Assembly: GCF_932526225.1 (NCBI RefSeq)
Contig: NC_064037.1
Location: 2,633,203-2,697,202, forward strand
DNA from: Nematostella vectensis
Taxonomy: Eukaryota > Cnidaria > Anthozoa > Actiniaria > Edwardsiidae
Length of the DNA: 64,000 nt
Reading direction: 5' to 3'
Positions within the stretch are counted from its first letter, which is position 1. Each line of letters begins with the position of its first letter. A program made the position numbers and the translations under genes. Positions 37,815-50,007 of this stretch are shown here, one piece after another. The notes under the pieces are model-generated. The model worked only from the letters and a program-made list of their open reading frames with translations, was not told the origin of the DNA and made no database searches.

Positions 37815-40348
37815 GTTACTGCTGAGAACGCCTTTTTGAGGGCCATATAGTGCACCGAGTAAGCCACAGTTCAGATTATAGTGGAGCCAGCGCGGCCTAA
37901 GCTCCATAGATATAGAGAAATGGTATATAGCTATGCGACTCAGTTTTTTGGTCATCGCGCGGGTAGCCTGTGGTCGCTCGCTAGCCTGATTTTGCAATAA
38001 TTTCGCTATACGTCTCCCAAGAAAAAAAAAATTAAAAATGAATACACTTTTTCACTATCCGGGATTGCTAAATCCGTTAGAGAACCCTCACAGTTACAGT
38101 AAAAACCTGCAATAGTTTGAATTTTTGTATTTTTGTGATTGCACTTTCACGGGAACCCTGCCTCTAAATTTTTCGCGCGTTTTTGTTCTCTTGTTAACAA
38201 TGTTTTTTGCATTATTTTCTCGTCGTGGCTGAAACCAAGAAAAAAAATTGATAAACTTAACACTTTTATTATAAAAAGACGTACAAACGATGAACGGAAG
38301 GTCAAGTGATGGGTTTCGGAAAAGAAGGTAAGACTTTATTTTTAGCGTTTTGAAGGATAAAAACTCTTGTGTTGACATTTTTCTCAATATTTCCTTAACC
38401 CTTTCCCTCCTGGGTACTTTTGAGCAAAATTGTAAGAAAAACAGACTGAAAACAGAAACCTCCCCACGGTATGCCTTGAAGTTTCCAACAATGCACTGCG
38501 GTGCCTTTTCTTTTTAGCGACGGCACTGCTACAGCCTGTTGCTTACAACAGTTTTGCTTGTAATTTGCTTAAAAATTGAAGCTTTTTCACATCTGGAGAG
38601 TGCCTTAGGACATCATGAAGTCTTTTGGGGCATAATTAATGCTGTGCTTATGGATGTTTGCACGCTGAGGTTGATTCAATAGGATAATTCCTTGTCTGGG
38701 CTTCACCAAGTTAGAAAGGAATTTTCTGGTGAATGGCCTTATACTCTCCAATGTGGGCCATCTTTGCTACCCAACCATATTCAAAATTTGTTTTCAGGCT
38801 TATTCTGGGTTCCTTGGACCTGGAAATGTTTTGTTTGGCTTCGGGGCAAAGAGACTTATAAAAAAACTGTTATGATTCTGGGGGAGGAGATTGCCCGCCT
38901 GTCTGTCAAGGTGTTTCCAAGACTCCCATGATGCAGTGCAGGCATGCAAAATAGGCTAAACACGGTGACTCGCTTCTAATGGAAGTTATAGCATTGATTA
39001 TTGTGACTGATTACTGTAAAATGGGACCTGACGGGGCGCAAGAAAGGTATCTATTTGTGACTTGATCTGTGTTTGCTTGTCTCTATTTGTAGTTCGGAAT
39101 TTTGTGTCTTTTTTTGGTAAGAAATGTTTCTAAGTTTAAGCATTTGTTTACGAATTGGTCAGAAATCAAGGTTGATATTTTGACAAAAGAGTCAATTCAA
39201 TTACATTGCTTGGATGCGCTTTTGAAGGTCGTCTATGCCTTGGATGAATCTATGGGTATTCGGGTCTGGTGATGTTTAGTTTGCATTTTTGACGTTTTGG
39301 AGTTGGGCCTATATTTTACAGGCGTCTCAGGGCGTTATGGCAAAGAAAGACATAACCAAACACATTGTGCCTTCCTGGCTTAGAAAAAAGGTTTTATGGC
39401 AAGATTAGGGGCTGTCAACAGTGTATGCAAATTCTGATTGATAGACAAGCAAGCCTCATTAAGTTAGGGTAGAATATCTACAAGATAATTTTTATGTTAA
39501 CACCATTTGGGAAACCACAGGAAGCCCAAATTCCATAACCATTCACTATTTCCTTTTTTCGCTTAAGCTTTTTCTTTTTGCTCATTCTAGCGACCGGGGG
39601 TATGTACGTGTATGCGAGAAAACGGAGTTTTAGTCACCGCGAGAACGGAATTGATGTTACCGATAAAGCGGGGGATTAAGAAAACCTCTAGGGGGGCACA
39701 CGCGCCTCATGGACTGCATACAGGCCTCCCTGCTACAAGCGCTGTATTTAACAGAAGCAAGACCTTGCTTTATTTTTCCAAATACATTGCTAAATCATGC
39801 AAATTGAAATTAATCATTGCCATAAAAGTATTTTTTTATCCTTTGAGCCTGCAGCACATAGCGGACGCGGTAGCACGCTTACATCCACATGCGCAGCGTT
39901 GTAAACCAATCACTCGCACAGTGCACGATTTTCCCGTTTTCCTTAGCACGCAGTAGCATGACATGCGCAGAAAATTAAGTGGACACGTGACTTCCCCAAA
40001 CGTGCGAGATCTCAAGACATGGCAGTTGAGCGTTTGAAGAGGAGCAGGGCTTCCTGCAAAAACAAGGAACAGACATCTGGTAATCCGAATTTTAGTAGCG
40101 ATAATACAGAGTAGGGAACTCCCTTTCTAAACAGATAAATTAAGAACAAACAAACAAAAATATATATATATAAACTTGAGTGAAAATTCCTGTCAGCCAA
40201 CAACCAGTCTGTCTAAAAGGATGCAAGATACCAGGGCTCAGTAGCGAAAATAAAAAAAAAATTGTTTTATAACTTATTTTATACTGAAGAAGGCCGAAGG
40301 GCCGAAACGTTTAGTAAATTTTTTAATAATGTCTAAAAGTTGGGAATC

Positions 40349-40350
<2 letters not shown>

Positions 40351-40405
<55 letters not shown>
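40351..40405. repeat. (AT)n microsatellite
   Basis: About 27 AT dinucleotides, downstream of the collagen exon on its strand. Confidence 0.97.
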
Positions 40406-40410
<5 letters not shown>

Positions 40411-40573
40411 ATGGTTGAAGGCTTTCATAGAAAGTGCTCAATACTCGAAAGTAGAGCGGTGTATAGTGTTGGTTTGAGAAAAATATATATATATAAAGCA
40501 CCAGGTTGATTGTTATTTTCTTTACTCCTACCCATTATGCATCGCTCTCTATAGACTCAATGGTAATTCATAC

Positions 40574-41658
40574 CTGGTGCTCCTTTAGACCCCGGATACC
40601 CTGGCGCGCCCGGTCGCCCACGTGGTCCAGGAGGTCCCTGTGGCCCTAGGTTGCCGGGTGTCCCAGGTGGTCCTTGCTTACCGGGCGGGCCTAGGTAAAT
40701 TAGAAAAGCTTAAATCAGCATAAGAACAAATTAAGTGATCGAAACGTCATAGTCAAAAATAAACCTTAGATGAAGAGTTGGGTACGGTTTTTTTTATTTC
40801 AACAAATAAATAAAAGCTCAGGTCTGCGCGCCAACTCGCCTACAGCGCCGTTCTGGGCCGGGTTCCTAGAAAGAGGGTTAACGCTTACCCAGGGATGAAT
40901 GCCCTTTTTATATAATTAAATGTCAAGATTGCTGTATTTATCCCTGGATTAGCGCTAACTTGCTTTCTGGGAACCGGCTCCTAGGTTCTAGGGATGGTCA
41001 TTCAAATTTAAGATTAGGATTAACGGAGAACCGCCCCTCCTAGCTCACTAAAGCTCCGCTCGTATTGATGAATCTATCGTCGAATCTTATCTACGGACTC
41101 GCGTAAGCGAACAGCACTCAAGTATACGGAAACTGCGAGAAGCCTCTCGAGAAAGAGAGTTTACTTTCGTATATCGATGGGTTGTACCCTGGAATTAGAG
41201 GCCCTAATCATTTTTTTTTTTCGTGCATAGAGAAGGGAATGGATAAAGTGGACTTTCAGCCTCGAGACCCCGAAATAAAACATTTATTTATAAGCGCAGT
41301 AACAATGTTCTAAGCGCTTCAAATTCAAAATCCTTATACGCATTTAGAATTGACTATCCTGTAGCTGAGGAACACAAGATTCTAGTAAGCCTACAAAAAC
41401 AGAAAGATACTATCCATGTCTCGATCGGGCATCGAGGCCGTTTCAGAAGTGTTGAGAGGCCCCATACGCTAACGCACTGGGCTACCCGTGATTCTGCAGT
41501 AGAGTTTACTCTCCAGTACAGAGGCTGACTGTTATAATTCCGTACTTACCTTGGGTACCCCTTCTTCTTCTACGCCAGGCCTGGACGCCATGCTGACTTT
41601 GCGAAAACAATAAAAGCAGCGAAATAACCTCACAGGTGAAAAGAAAGCGTGAATCCAT
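40574..41658 (-). CDS. Collagen-like secreted protein, first two coding exons
   Basis: Exon 1 (41658-41550) begins [20 protein letters not shown], a signal peptide, then a strongly basic patch (RRRRRG), ending in phase 1 at a gtaagt donor. Exon 2 (40690-40574, 117 nt, phase 1-1, preceded by ttacctag) encodes 13 uninterrupted Gly-X-Y triplets ([13 protein letters not shown]...GSKGAPG). The donor after exon 2 is gtatga. No additional collagen exon is visible on this strand before the PAN gene signal exon at 35662. The next phase-1 acceptor on the strand is that of the PAN exon (32098), so these two exons could be an alternative 5' end of the PAN-EGF gene; otherwise the remaining exons are unrecognised. 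Confidence 0.75.
40855..40986. repeat. Foldback MITE, about 132 bp
   Basis: Arms of about 45 bp: gggttcctagaaagagggtt at the left matches in reverse complement the right-hand sequence containing gctttctgggaaccgg, with cagggat cores on both sides of a short AT-rich loop. Lies in the intron between the two collagen-gene exons. Confidence 0.75.
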
Positions 41659-42827
41659 TTCTTCGCCGCAAATGACAAACTATAGATACGTCCCTTAACG
41701 GATAGATATTCCTTTCAAAGGCATCACGGGTCAAACAGACGCGGCATTGACGCATTGAACACCATTCAGGAATATTTGACGGCCCACTCAGTCTGGGCTG
41801 TTTTTGGATAAAGTACCTAATATAATATTTGTTGAAGAATGTAAGCTAATTTTTTTAATAAAACAATGAAGATAACACTTATTGCTGTATTGATGATAAT
41901 TTGGGGAAATAAAAACTGTTGTTTACGAAATATTGGGATGAATAATAATTTAAGAGGTTATCAATTTTTTTTTTATATTCAAGCTACCATGGTGACAAAA
42001 ACAGACTTCCTTTATATTTCACGTTCCTTCGTGTTTCGCGTCTATTTCCGGTGTATGGATTGCACAACGTGCTCTGTCTCATGTAAAATGGAACGCTGTC
42101 TTTGGCGTGCGGACCTTTGCTTTTATCAGCGAAAAGGAGGTCATTATTATACTGCTATGTCGCTGAAGTGGCGTAATCTTCGTTTTGCTTCGCTCCATAT
42201 TACATAAACTTCTTCATTTTACGGACAGATTGTCTCAATTAGATCATAAAGAAACGAAAAAAAAAACTAGAGCAAAGATTTAACAAGTGCTAAAAAGAAA
42301 TTGATGAATGATGCTTTGCGCGCAGACTCACACTTTCCAGTATAGCGGACGCATAGCCATGTAGAGCGTGAAATAAAGGCGTGCCGAGAAGCCTAGGGAT
42401 GAGGTAAATAAAAGATACGTATGTAGTGATGGCCGTTATTATTACCAATTTTCTAATTTCGACGCGGCCGAAAAAACTTTTTTTTTTTTAACGAGTTCGA
42501 AACGTTAGACATCATTTTTCAAAATTGCAACTTTAGTGAAAATTCCCTCACCAAATAATGATATCACTTATGACAAATTCTAAAAATCAAAGAAAATACG
42601 ACAGAATAGAGTCCACGTCCTTAATGCCTTTCGGAGCTACACGAATTGTGTTGAGACAGAATCAGCACAACGATTGCATCTGCATTGACGTACATGACAA
42701 AGCATTTTTTTCTTTTTATCCTTTTTGTTTTACATGAGGCGATTAGCCCGACTAAAAGCCAGGGTAAAAAAAATCTGAGAGCTTATAGACCCTATGACCT
42801 GTATAGTGACTCAAAAACGAACGATGA
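41659..42827. other. Intergenic, no gene recognised
   Basis: Upstream of the collagen-like gene. A 113-codon plus-strand ORF (41866-42207) has a hydrophobic start and several cysteines but no homology that I recognise, and it is probably chance. Confidence 0.4.
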
Positions 42828-43823
42828 TCAACTGAACTGGCTTGGTATAAACACGTCAATACGTGTGGGCTGTTCCTTCAGTGTAACACATGACATTGAA
42901 CGTTTAGTCACGTCATGTTTTTTCACCGGCTGATTTCTACGTCTTAGTAAATACGAGTCCGACTTTGCGTCAATGTTCTCCAAATCGCACTTAAGATAAT
43001 CCGCTGAATCGCCGCTGTCCTTAGAATTTAATCCATTATTAATTGAGCTTTGTAGATTAAAGGGTGAAGCAGACAGTCTGTTTTGTTTTGATGTCCAAGA
43101 TACTATTTGCTCTTCTCGGGGGTCAAATCCCTTAAATTGCGTATATTTTTCTAAAAGAACCATAGACCTTGAAGATTCCGGTTTGATCGTCAGGTCCAAG
43201 AATCTTTCTATTCTAAAGTCAGGGCGAGTCGAGCAAGGCCCGCGACTGATTTCTGGGCATAAATCAACTGTTGAATTCTCTATCGCCTTGCGTTCTTCTA
43301 TCGATGAACAATTCCTCGATTCTTTTTTAACCCTGTCCTTAGCTCTTCTAGAAAAAAAAACTCCTTTAGTATGCTTGACAATTCTTGGTAAACTATTTGT
43401 TTCTTCGGTGTCAGATTTGTCACCCTTGGAGCACTTTTTCACAGAGTCAACATTCCTTTGAACAAAGTAACCACTCGCGACGCTCATATGTAGCACCGGT
43501 TTCACGCTTGCATTCTGCCGAGGTTCTTCACTGCACGGAGTATCAATAGACCTATCTCTTCTACTCCATGCCGCTGGAGTCAATCTCCTGACATCTCTTG
43601 AATTTGGCTGGTGTTCAAGTGCTAAGCTCAACAACTGTCTTCCTCTTTTGCGATCCTTGCTTCTAGTCTCTTTGAAAAAAGCGGATTCATCAGGCTCCTC
43701 AAACTTTTTGATAACTTGTTTGTGGCCATTGTCGTGGAGAGTGCGTAAACCATCCTTACAATCGATATAATCATGGCCTTTTCTTACCAGAAAAAGCAAG
43801 GAATCAGTGTTTTCTCGAGCCAT
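42828..43823 (-). CDS. Orphan single-exon ORF, 331 residues, function unknown
   Basis: Longest unexplained host ORF in non-repetitive DNA. It starts MARENTDSLLFLVRKGHDYI and ends DVFIPSQFS. It is highly charged and Ser/Arg/Lys-rich, with no signal peptide, TM segment or recognised domain and only scattered cysteines, so probably a largely disordered intracellular protein. The chance of 331 open codons in DNA of this composition is low, which favours a real gene, perhaps a lineage-restricted one or an exon of a longer gene. A donor-like sequence is not needed because the stop TAA is in frame. Not related to the neighbours as far as can be seen. Confidence 0.55.
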   Translation of the reverse strand: MARENTDSLLFLVRKGHDYIDCKDGLRTLHDNGHKQVIKKFEEPDESAFFKETRSKDRKRGRQLLSLALEHQPNSRDVRRLTPAAWSRRDRSIDTPCSEEPRQNASVKPVLHMSVASGYFVQRNVDSVKKCSKGDKSDTEETNSLPRIVKHTKGVFFSRRAKDRVKKESRNCSSIEERKAIENSTVDLCPEISRGPCSTRPDFRIERFLDLTIKPESSRSMVLLEKYTQFKGFDPREEQIVSWTSKQNRLSASPFNLQSSINNGLNSKDSGDSADYLKCDLENIDAKSDSYLLRRRNQPVKKHDVTKRSMSCVTLKEQPTRIDVFIPSQFS

Positions 43824-45617
43824 GACTTTCTTATTCCTTCATTTCATGAAATAGTGTCCGCTTTCGCAACCTGTTGAAACACTGTGCGCTGTTAGCGCTT
43901 TGCAGTGATTTACAAATGTTATTCTCATTAAGTCATTTTCTAACAAAAACAGCCATTATTTACTTTACGTAAGAAAAGAGAACAATAGAAACAACTCGGC
44001 ATAAATTGACCAATTCACCGCCTTCAAATTACTAATTGAATAAAAGAGGACGCAAAAACTGTAATTTACATTTTTTACTTTAAAAGCTCGGGCAACCGTA
44101 TCTACCACCCTTGAAGTTTAATTTATTTGTGCTGAGATATAAACCAAGTAATAATATGAAGTGACAGGTAACAAGAAATAAAAGAGCAATTAGCAGACTT
44201 CCACTCTTGCAGCCATGAAACGGATCGTTGCTCATTGAGTTTTAATTGGTATGGTTACGAAGTCCCGTCGTCAAGGAATAACAGTGATTTCGAATAAGCG
44301 TAAAGTTATTTCGTATCCTGTTGGTGTAAAAACAATTGGGAATACTAGATAATCTCACCAATGACGCAAATTTCGTTGGTTCACGTCATGGTCCCCATTA
44401 GAAAAACAAGACCTGCCTTGGATAATAACCCCGGATAACATCCGTTTGTGTGTCCGCGCATGGAAGGATGAGCCTGCCGCTGACATGATTATGGGGTGGA
44501 CCATGGCTGGAACAGGGGCAGGCGCATCTTTTAATGCGCGCGTACAGCATCTTAAATTTTACAATACTCTTTTCAGCACATTTCGCGAGTCTTTAATTTC
44601 GTGAATGCGGAGAAAGTTTGTGTTTGCAGGGGATTTTATTTTGCGAATACAAATAAATGACGTTTACCAACAACTAAATATAAGCAATATTTTGAATCAA
44701 AACCAACCAACCAAGTTTAAAAGCAAGTCTTACAGTGATTGAAAAGTGTTCGTTCCTCGAGACATTAATTAAATTGTCGTTCCATGCCCTTACTACAGTA
44801 GGTGGTCTCAATAGAACCTTTAATCTCTGTGCTCAATTTATTTATATCCATTAAATTCCGCGAGATTAAAATTCGCGGGTTTTATTATTTGCGAGTCTTT
44901 ATGTTCGTGAAATATTTTAAAAAATCGAAAATCGCGCATTTAAGAAAGCGCGAAAATTACACAGAATGAGGTTACTTTGATTTTTACCTTCAGGTGTAGC
45001 GGTGGTAGATTACAAATAGAAATGCTAATTTTTGTATATAATCAGCAAAAAAGGAAATTTATTAATGGAGTTTTATTGGTGACTGTTGATGTATGTACAT
45101 TCCACTGTAGGACACCTAAGTTACACACTACCACATAAGCTTGTGTTTTTGGGAATACCCTTTTCCAAAAAAATGTTTCCCATGACAAATTACATGGATA
45201 AGACCAAAAACAATTTTAAAGCATTGTTTTCCAGTTAATTTTTAGAAAATAACATTGAATATCAACATCAATTTTGTAGCAAAATAGGCACCATTTATCA
45301 CTGCATACAGCCTGTTGGTTTGGCAAGAAAGAATCTAAATGGGCAGTTTCTTTTGTCGTTGTATAAAAGCAATGTTAGGGCATCAACAGACTCAAAGCTT
45401 AAGTCAATAATAGAAGCTTTGTGTTTTTGTATTTACATGTGATTTATATTATCCAACACACAAGAATAATTACAAAATGCTGAATTTTTAAGATGGGCAT
45501 TGTTGAAAGGTGACACTGCAATGCGAATTATGCGTTTTCATATCTTGCCAAATTCTAAATAATACCTGTACATTATCTTTGCAGCATACTATATTAACAT
45601 CAGTGCACAGCACAATA
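43824..45617. other. Intergenic, no gene recognised
   Basis: AT-rich DNA between the orphan ORF and the 3' end of UBE2G1. No ORF of note and no clear repeat. Confidence 0.5.
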
Positions 45618-48600
45618 TCAAAAATCTTGACTTTTACGTACACAGGCCTTCACTTTCTTCTTAAACGTTGTGGTATACTCTTCCCGCCACTCTTTCTGTT
45701 GATTAACAATTACAAATCAAAGTCCAGTTTTATAGTTTCATATTCTACATTCTAAATCGAAATTACTTCTGGATGCTTTTTATGTCTTTGTGACTCGACC
45801 ACACAAATAAAACCCAATGTTGTTCCCAAATAAAATCTAAATTTCTAAAATACATGCACATCCTCCCTGCCCATGTGTTATAAATGGAAGTGCTTTATAA
45901 ATAAATAAGCTTAGGTAAACATAAATAAAAAACAAATCTAGATCTGGAATGTTTGGAAAGTTTTATCATTCTTATTCTGTGCTTGTAAATATTTGCTTTC
46001 AGAGACCAGTATTCAGCTGTATAAAGATAATCCATGAGCAACTGTGAAGCATGGATTCAACCTTACTCAAAATAGGGGGATAAACAAACGCAAAATATTT
46101 TTTAAATGGTGGGATTGGGGTGGAGTTCTGGAGAATATGAAAAAAAGGTAAGATCCCCAAACCAGCACACCTTAAAATCATATGTTTCAAATCTTGAAAC
46201 AAAATGTGCAAAAATATGATTATATTCATGAAAACAGCCTACAGAATGAGTGCTGGGTGTTATGCAAGCAAGCATTGGCAACCACTTTTCACCTGAACAG
46301 ATAGTCCAAAACTTTACCATGTCACAGATGCTCAATCACTGACTGACTGTCTGACATTCTAAAGCTATGTACATGTCTAGTGTTCATTGCCCACCCCTCT
46401 TCCAATCAACATCTAGCATCTAAGGCCTTACAAGCTACTCACAGCAGCATCAACATTAGCCGGTGACTCGTCATTTGGCTCGGCCAGCATAGAAATCACA
46501 CTCAGCATAATTGTCTCCACCGTGTGTATTGGACGCCAGCGCTCATCAGCTTTCTCATACCCATACTTATCTTCTCCAGGCTCATGCAGAATTGAAATGC
46601 AGACCTCACCATTCTTATGGACTAAAATCAAATTACAAAGGATATTAAGCATTATCAAATCAAAATGTCAATTTACAGCACAAGAAGCCCAAGTGTGACC
46701 ACCTATTAATTAATTTGCATACTATGGTCCCCTCAACCAATCACGTACGGCCTAGCCGGCACGTGATCGGTCTAGAAAGGGCTTTACATAGATCAAATTT
46801 GGAGGAATAAACGAAAAAACTACCAGATTTCCAATAGAACTGCCTAAGTTTTCATATTTGCTAGGGACTGCTAAGATTTGATTGTGCTAGAATAAAATGT
46901 GAAATCGCCAAATCGCTAAAAGAAATACCAACTGAACGGGAACTGAGAGCAGTTTAACGCACTGGCTTTCAACGTTTTTCTTCCGATTAGGGCCATACAT
47001 TTAAAGCTTTTGCAATGATAAAATTCAATTGCTAGTTTATTTAGCATAATACAACAATTTGTTCTCCGCCGGATTCTGATTCATATTCCACTCCGCGCGC
47101 ATGGTGAGGAATGAAAATGTGATGATCTCTTGACTCACAAAAGACAGCCCTGACAGCCCCCGCCACACATTTGAATTTAAATATTCGATAACTGTAAATA
47201 ATGCAAATTCTCACAACTTAAAAGATCGAAAAAAAGTGAGAAACTGAGGCAGAAGGAAATATATGAAATGAATGTCGAAATGTTATTCAATTCCCGTTGT
47301 ATTGTTGTTGGACCGTTGTGACTACCGGTGAAAAACGAAACTTTAAGTTCCCCAACCTCAATCAAATCTTTGCAGTCTCTAGTAAATATGAAAACTAAGG
47401 CAGATCTATTTTGAATTTGGTAGTTTTTCCGTTTATTCCACCAAAATTGATCTTTGTAAAGCCCACTCTGTACTTCAGCTAATGTGGATTCCTCAACTCT
47501 TTCTGGGTGATTGCGTGCCGGCTCAGCCGTACGTGATTGGTCGAGGGGACTGAAAGTATGCAAATTAATTGAAGGTGGTCACACTTGCGCTTCTCGCGCT
47601 GTAATATTTGTCAGGATTCTTCTAGAACTAGATTCTTCTTCTAGATGTGTAGACTAGAAAAAATCAACATTACATTGATCTTAATGTTGTTCATGTTATG
47701 ACCTTTCTCAGAATTATTTAAAGCGTCAATAGGGGATCACATGACCTTTTTGGGTGGCAAATTCAAAACAAAATGATCAACCAAAAAATTCAGAAATTAC
47801 TGCGCCCCATCAAACCAGAGAATGACAAAGAAAATAATCTTAAAGAAACTAAACCCTCTCTGAAAAAAAAAATAGAATTCTGGTTTTTTAGTGCCGAATA
47901 AGTTGCTTTTTTTGCTGTTATTTGGCTGCTAAAAGGCTGAGCGAGCTAGTTTGCCACCCAAACAGTCACATGATCTCCTAGCGCAAGTCCGCTATTGCAC
48001 AAGCTAACTTCCAGCAGGCCGACAGAAACCGCAACAGAAAAAAAATTAAAATCTGTGAGAACCCAAGTCACATCCTCAAGTTTTTGCGTTTCCCATTAAA
48101 AATCATCAGAGATTGTTACATAATTGATTGGAAGTACACTGGTGTGATTGCCACTTTAACCAAGGTATTCATTATTACAGAAAAGTCATTATCTTAAGGC
48201 CCTGTCACATGTACGTGTTTTTCTTTTGCAACCTGTCTTGCAAAAAAATTGTTGCAGGTCGCACACACATTTTTTTTGCATGTGACACCCCCTTTGCAAC
48301 TTGTTTTGCATTTCTCAGTCGCACGAAAAGTAGAACACTCTTCTACTTTCTGCAACAAATCGTTTCAAGTCGCAGGAGAAACTTCACGTGTGACAGGGCG
48401 TGTGCGACCTGCAACAATTTTTTAAAAGACAAGTCGCAAGAAACAAATGTATTTTTGACAGGATCTTTAGATATGCAGGGTAAGATGCTAAAAACTGTGA
48501 TGTTTTCTAGCTCTAAAACAATATCTCACAAAGAAGCTAGCGGTCTTTTGCTGCTAAATCCATGCATAAAAGCTCAAAAAGAACATTCAGCGGCTCTCAG

Positions 48601-50007
48601 CCCTATTGTTTTCTTTGGGATACTTTCCGCAAACTGTCCATTGAGGGTGGCTTAAAGGAATTTTTTTCAAATTCAAGAGAAAGCCCCTTGCCAATCGAAC
48701 AGCAAAATGGGGAGGAGTAGCTGATTGATAGGTATTTGAAATATAAACATGTGTGCCATAATTCTGTCATGTTTATTTTGCCAGTGATTTCAAAGGAGCA
48801 CCCATAGCCATTACGGCCCTGCCCTACCTAACCCTTTCCCTATGCTACACACACATCAAGGCACACAAGTATCAGGCCCCTATTGTCCCCCCCTGGTTTA
48901 TTTTGTTTGTCTGCGTGTTTCATTCAAAACATTATGCAGGCCCGTAGCCAGCTATTTCAGCTGACCAAATTTCCGGTATACCCCTCTCCACGCCTTATTA
49001 CATTAGGTAATCAACCTTGTATTTAAAATGTTAAAGTGCTTTTTAACATATATAGGTAATAATAAAGATAATCAAGAGAGCATATTATTAATATAAAAAA
49101 TATTTTATAGTCATTTTAAAGATATATTGATGTGCACGGTATATCTCTAACCAAACGTTATATATTTTTGTTTGTTCTGAGCGTGAGCGGACCTTCAAGC
49201 CGGGTGGGGGGGGGGGGGCTCGTCCGAACCCCCCAAACCACCCCTGGCTACGGGCCTGTTATGCCGAAATGTATAATATATTAGTACTCAAAACTATCCA
49301 TTTACTAAGTACATTTATACAATAAGGGAATGTTTTTTAGAATAAATAAATAATTTTAAATAAATAATTGTGAAAACAATACGATGTTATAATGGTGTAT
49401 TAAAAATACAAAATACACTTATGTTTAAAAAACATGAATAAAATTCCATATGATATGGGTATAGTACAACATTGATTAGATGTTGATGGATATGTCTTTT
49501 GTAACTAAATTTCATTTACCGTTTGGATGCCAAATATCAGAAATGAACGTCAGAGTTGGCGGTCTCTGAGGGTACTCTTTCGGAAAAACCATGCTGGCTT
49601 TAAAATACCCTTCCTCACTGAAAGACAGAATAGAAAAGGTCAAATATTTGTAACATAACCCAAATGTACATACACACACTAGCGCACACGATCTCAAAAG
49701 AATACATTAGACAAGCTTTAAATAAGATTCGAAGGACTTGACTTACTAGTATGTTCCGGGAGGGCCTACTACCATAATTTCCCACTTATATAAGTCCTCA
49801 TCGTCAAATAAGCCAGCAGAAAACCCCTCAACTGGCTTCTTTTGTAGCTCTGAAACAAGACAACGACGCCATTGCTTAAGAATTATTCGCGATCTCAAAA
49901 CTAAGTGGGAAAATATTAATTGAGAATATCACTCAAAACGCGTGGAAACCTAGCATACCCATTAATTGTCTCTTCAGAAGAAGGGCTGCTTGGTCGGCTG
50001 TTCCCAT
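45618..50007 (-). CDS. UBE2G1: Ubiquitin-conjugating enzyme E2 G1 (complete, five exons)
   Basis: E2 enzyme that accepts ubiquitin from E1 and transfers it with an E3, typically building K48 chains. Exons (minus strand): 50007-49959 ([16 protein letters not shown], ends phase 1); 49849-49747 ([20 protein letters not shown], ends phase 2); 49617-49520 ([17 protein letters not shown]...IWHPNG, ends phase 1); 46621-46443 ([20 protein letters not shown]...SPANVDAA, phase 0); 45695-45618 ([20 protein letters not shown], stop TGA). Total 168 residues versus 170 in human UBE2G1. The active-site cysteine is C91 in EVCISILH, followed by the acidic loop GEDKYGYE typical of the G/R1 group. All junctions are GT-AG and in phase. 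Intron 3 (2.9 kb) has accumulated at least four MITEs. Confidence 0.96.
46686..47595. mobile_element. Foldback element, about 910 bp, with arms over 200 bp
   Basis: The left arm (aagcccaagtgtgaccacct, ttaatttgcatac, caatcacgtacgg) reappears in reverse complement at the right end (ggtggtcacacttgcgctt), with similarity extending more than 200 bp inward (shared ataaacg, aaactacca, ttttcatattt blocks). A middle loop of about 450 bp separates the arms. Non-autonomous DNA transposon in UBE2G1 intron 3; the 128-codon minus ORF inside it is not convincing. Confidence 0.85.
47732..47979. mobile_element. MITE, about 248 bp
   Basis: Inverted termini ggggatcacatgacc...gggtggcaaa and tttgccacccaaac...cacatgatctcc, about 28 bp with a few mismatches. 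No coding capacity. UBE2G1 intron 3. Confidence 0.7.
48198..48400. mobile_element. Palindromic MITE-like repeat
   Basis: Ends gccctgtcacatg and cacgtgtgacagggc are inverted. The interior repeats ttgcaa and ttgcaggtcgcaca motifs. It accounts for much of the 175-codon plus ORF at 48128-48655, which I therefore do not call a gene. Confidence 0.5.
48937..49258. mobile_element. MITE with caggcccgtagcc termini, 322 bp
   Basis: Perfect terminal inverted repeat caggcccgtagccag / ctggctacgggcctg, flanked by an exact 5-bp duplication ttatg (48932-48936 and 49259-49263). Contains a G run near the right end. UBE2G1 intron 3. Confidence 0.85.

Larger units (their letters stand above)
35663..40573. other. 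Intergenic or intronic region with no confident exon
   Basis: Between the signal-peptide exon of the PAN gene and the collagen exon. Contains a 28-bp tandem repeat at 37703-37814, several long homopolymer runs (36540, 37482) and an (AT)n tract at 40351-40405. I found no further Gly-X-Y exon and no convincing coding exon. ORFs at 36997-37236, 38094-38387 and 38692-38931 lack motifs or splice support. Confidence 0.45.

Noticed and set aside
41866-42207. 113-codon plus-strand ORF with hydrophobic start and several cysteines
   Set aside because: It looked like a small secreted peptide at first, but the cysteine pattern is irregular, there is no clear signal cleavage site and composition matches the intergenic background.
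47177-47563. 128-codon minus-strand ORF
   Set aside because: Lies within the foldback element arms and loop; no domain, and a run of low-complexity hydrophobic residues at the end.
48128-48655. 175-codon plus-strand ORF in UBE2G1 intron 3
   Set aside because: It largely coincides with a palindromic repeat (48198-48400) and shows no domain or splice support.
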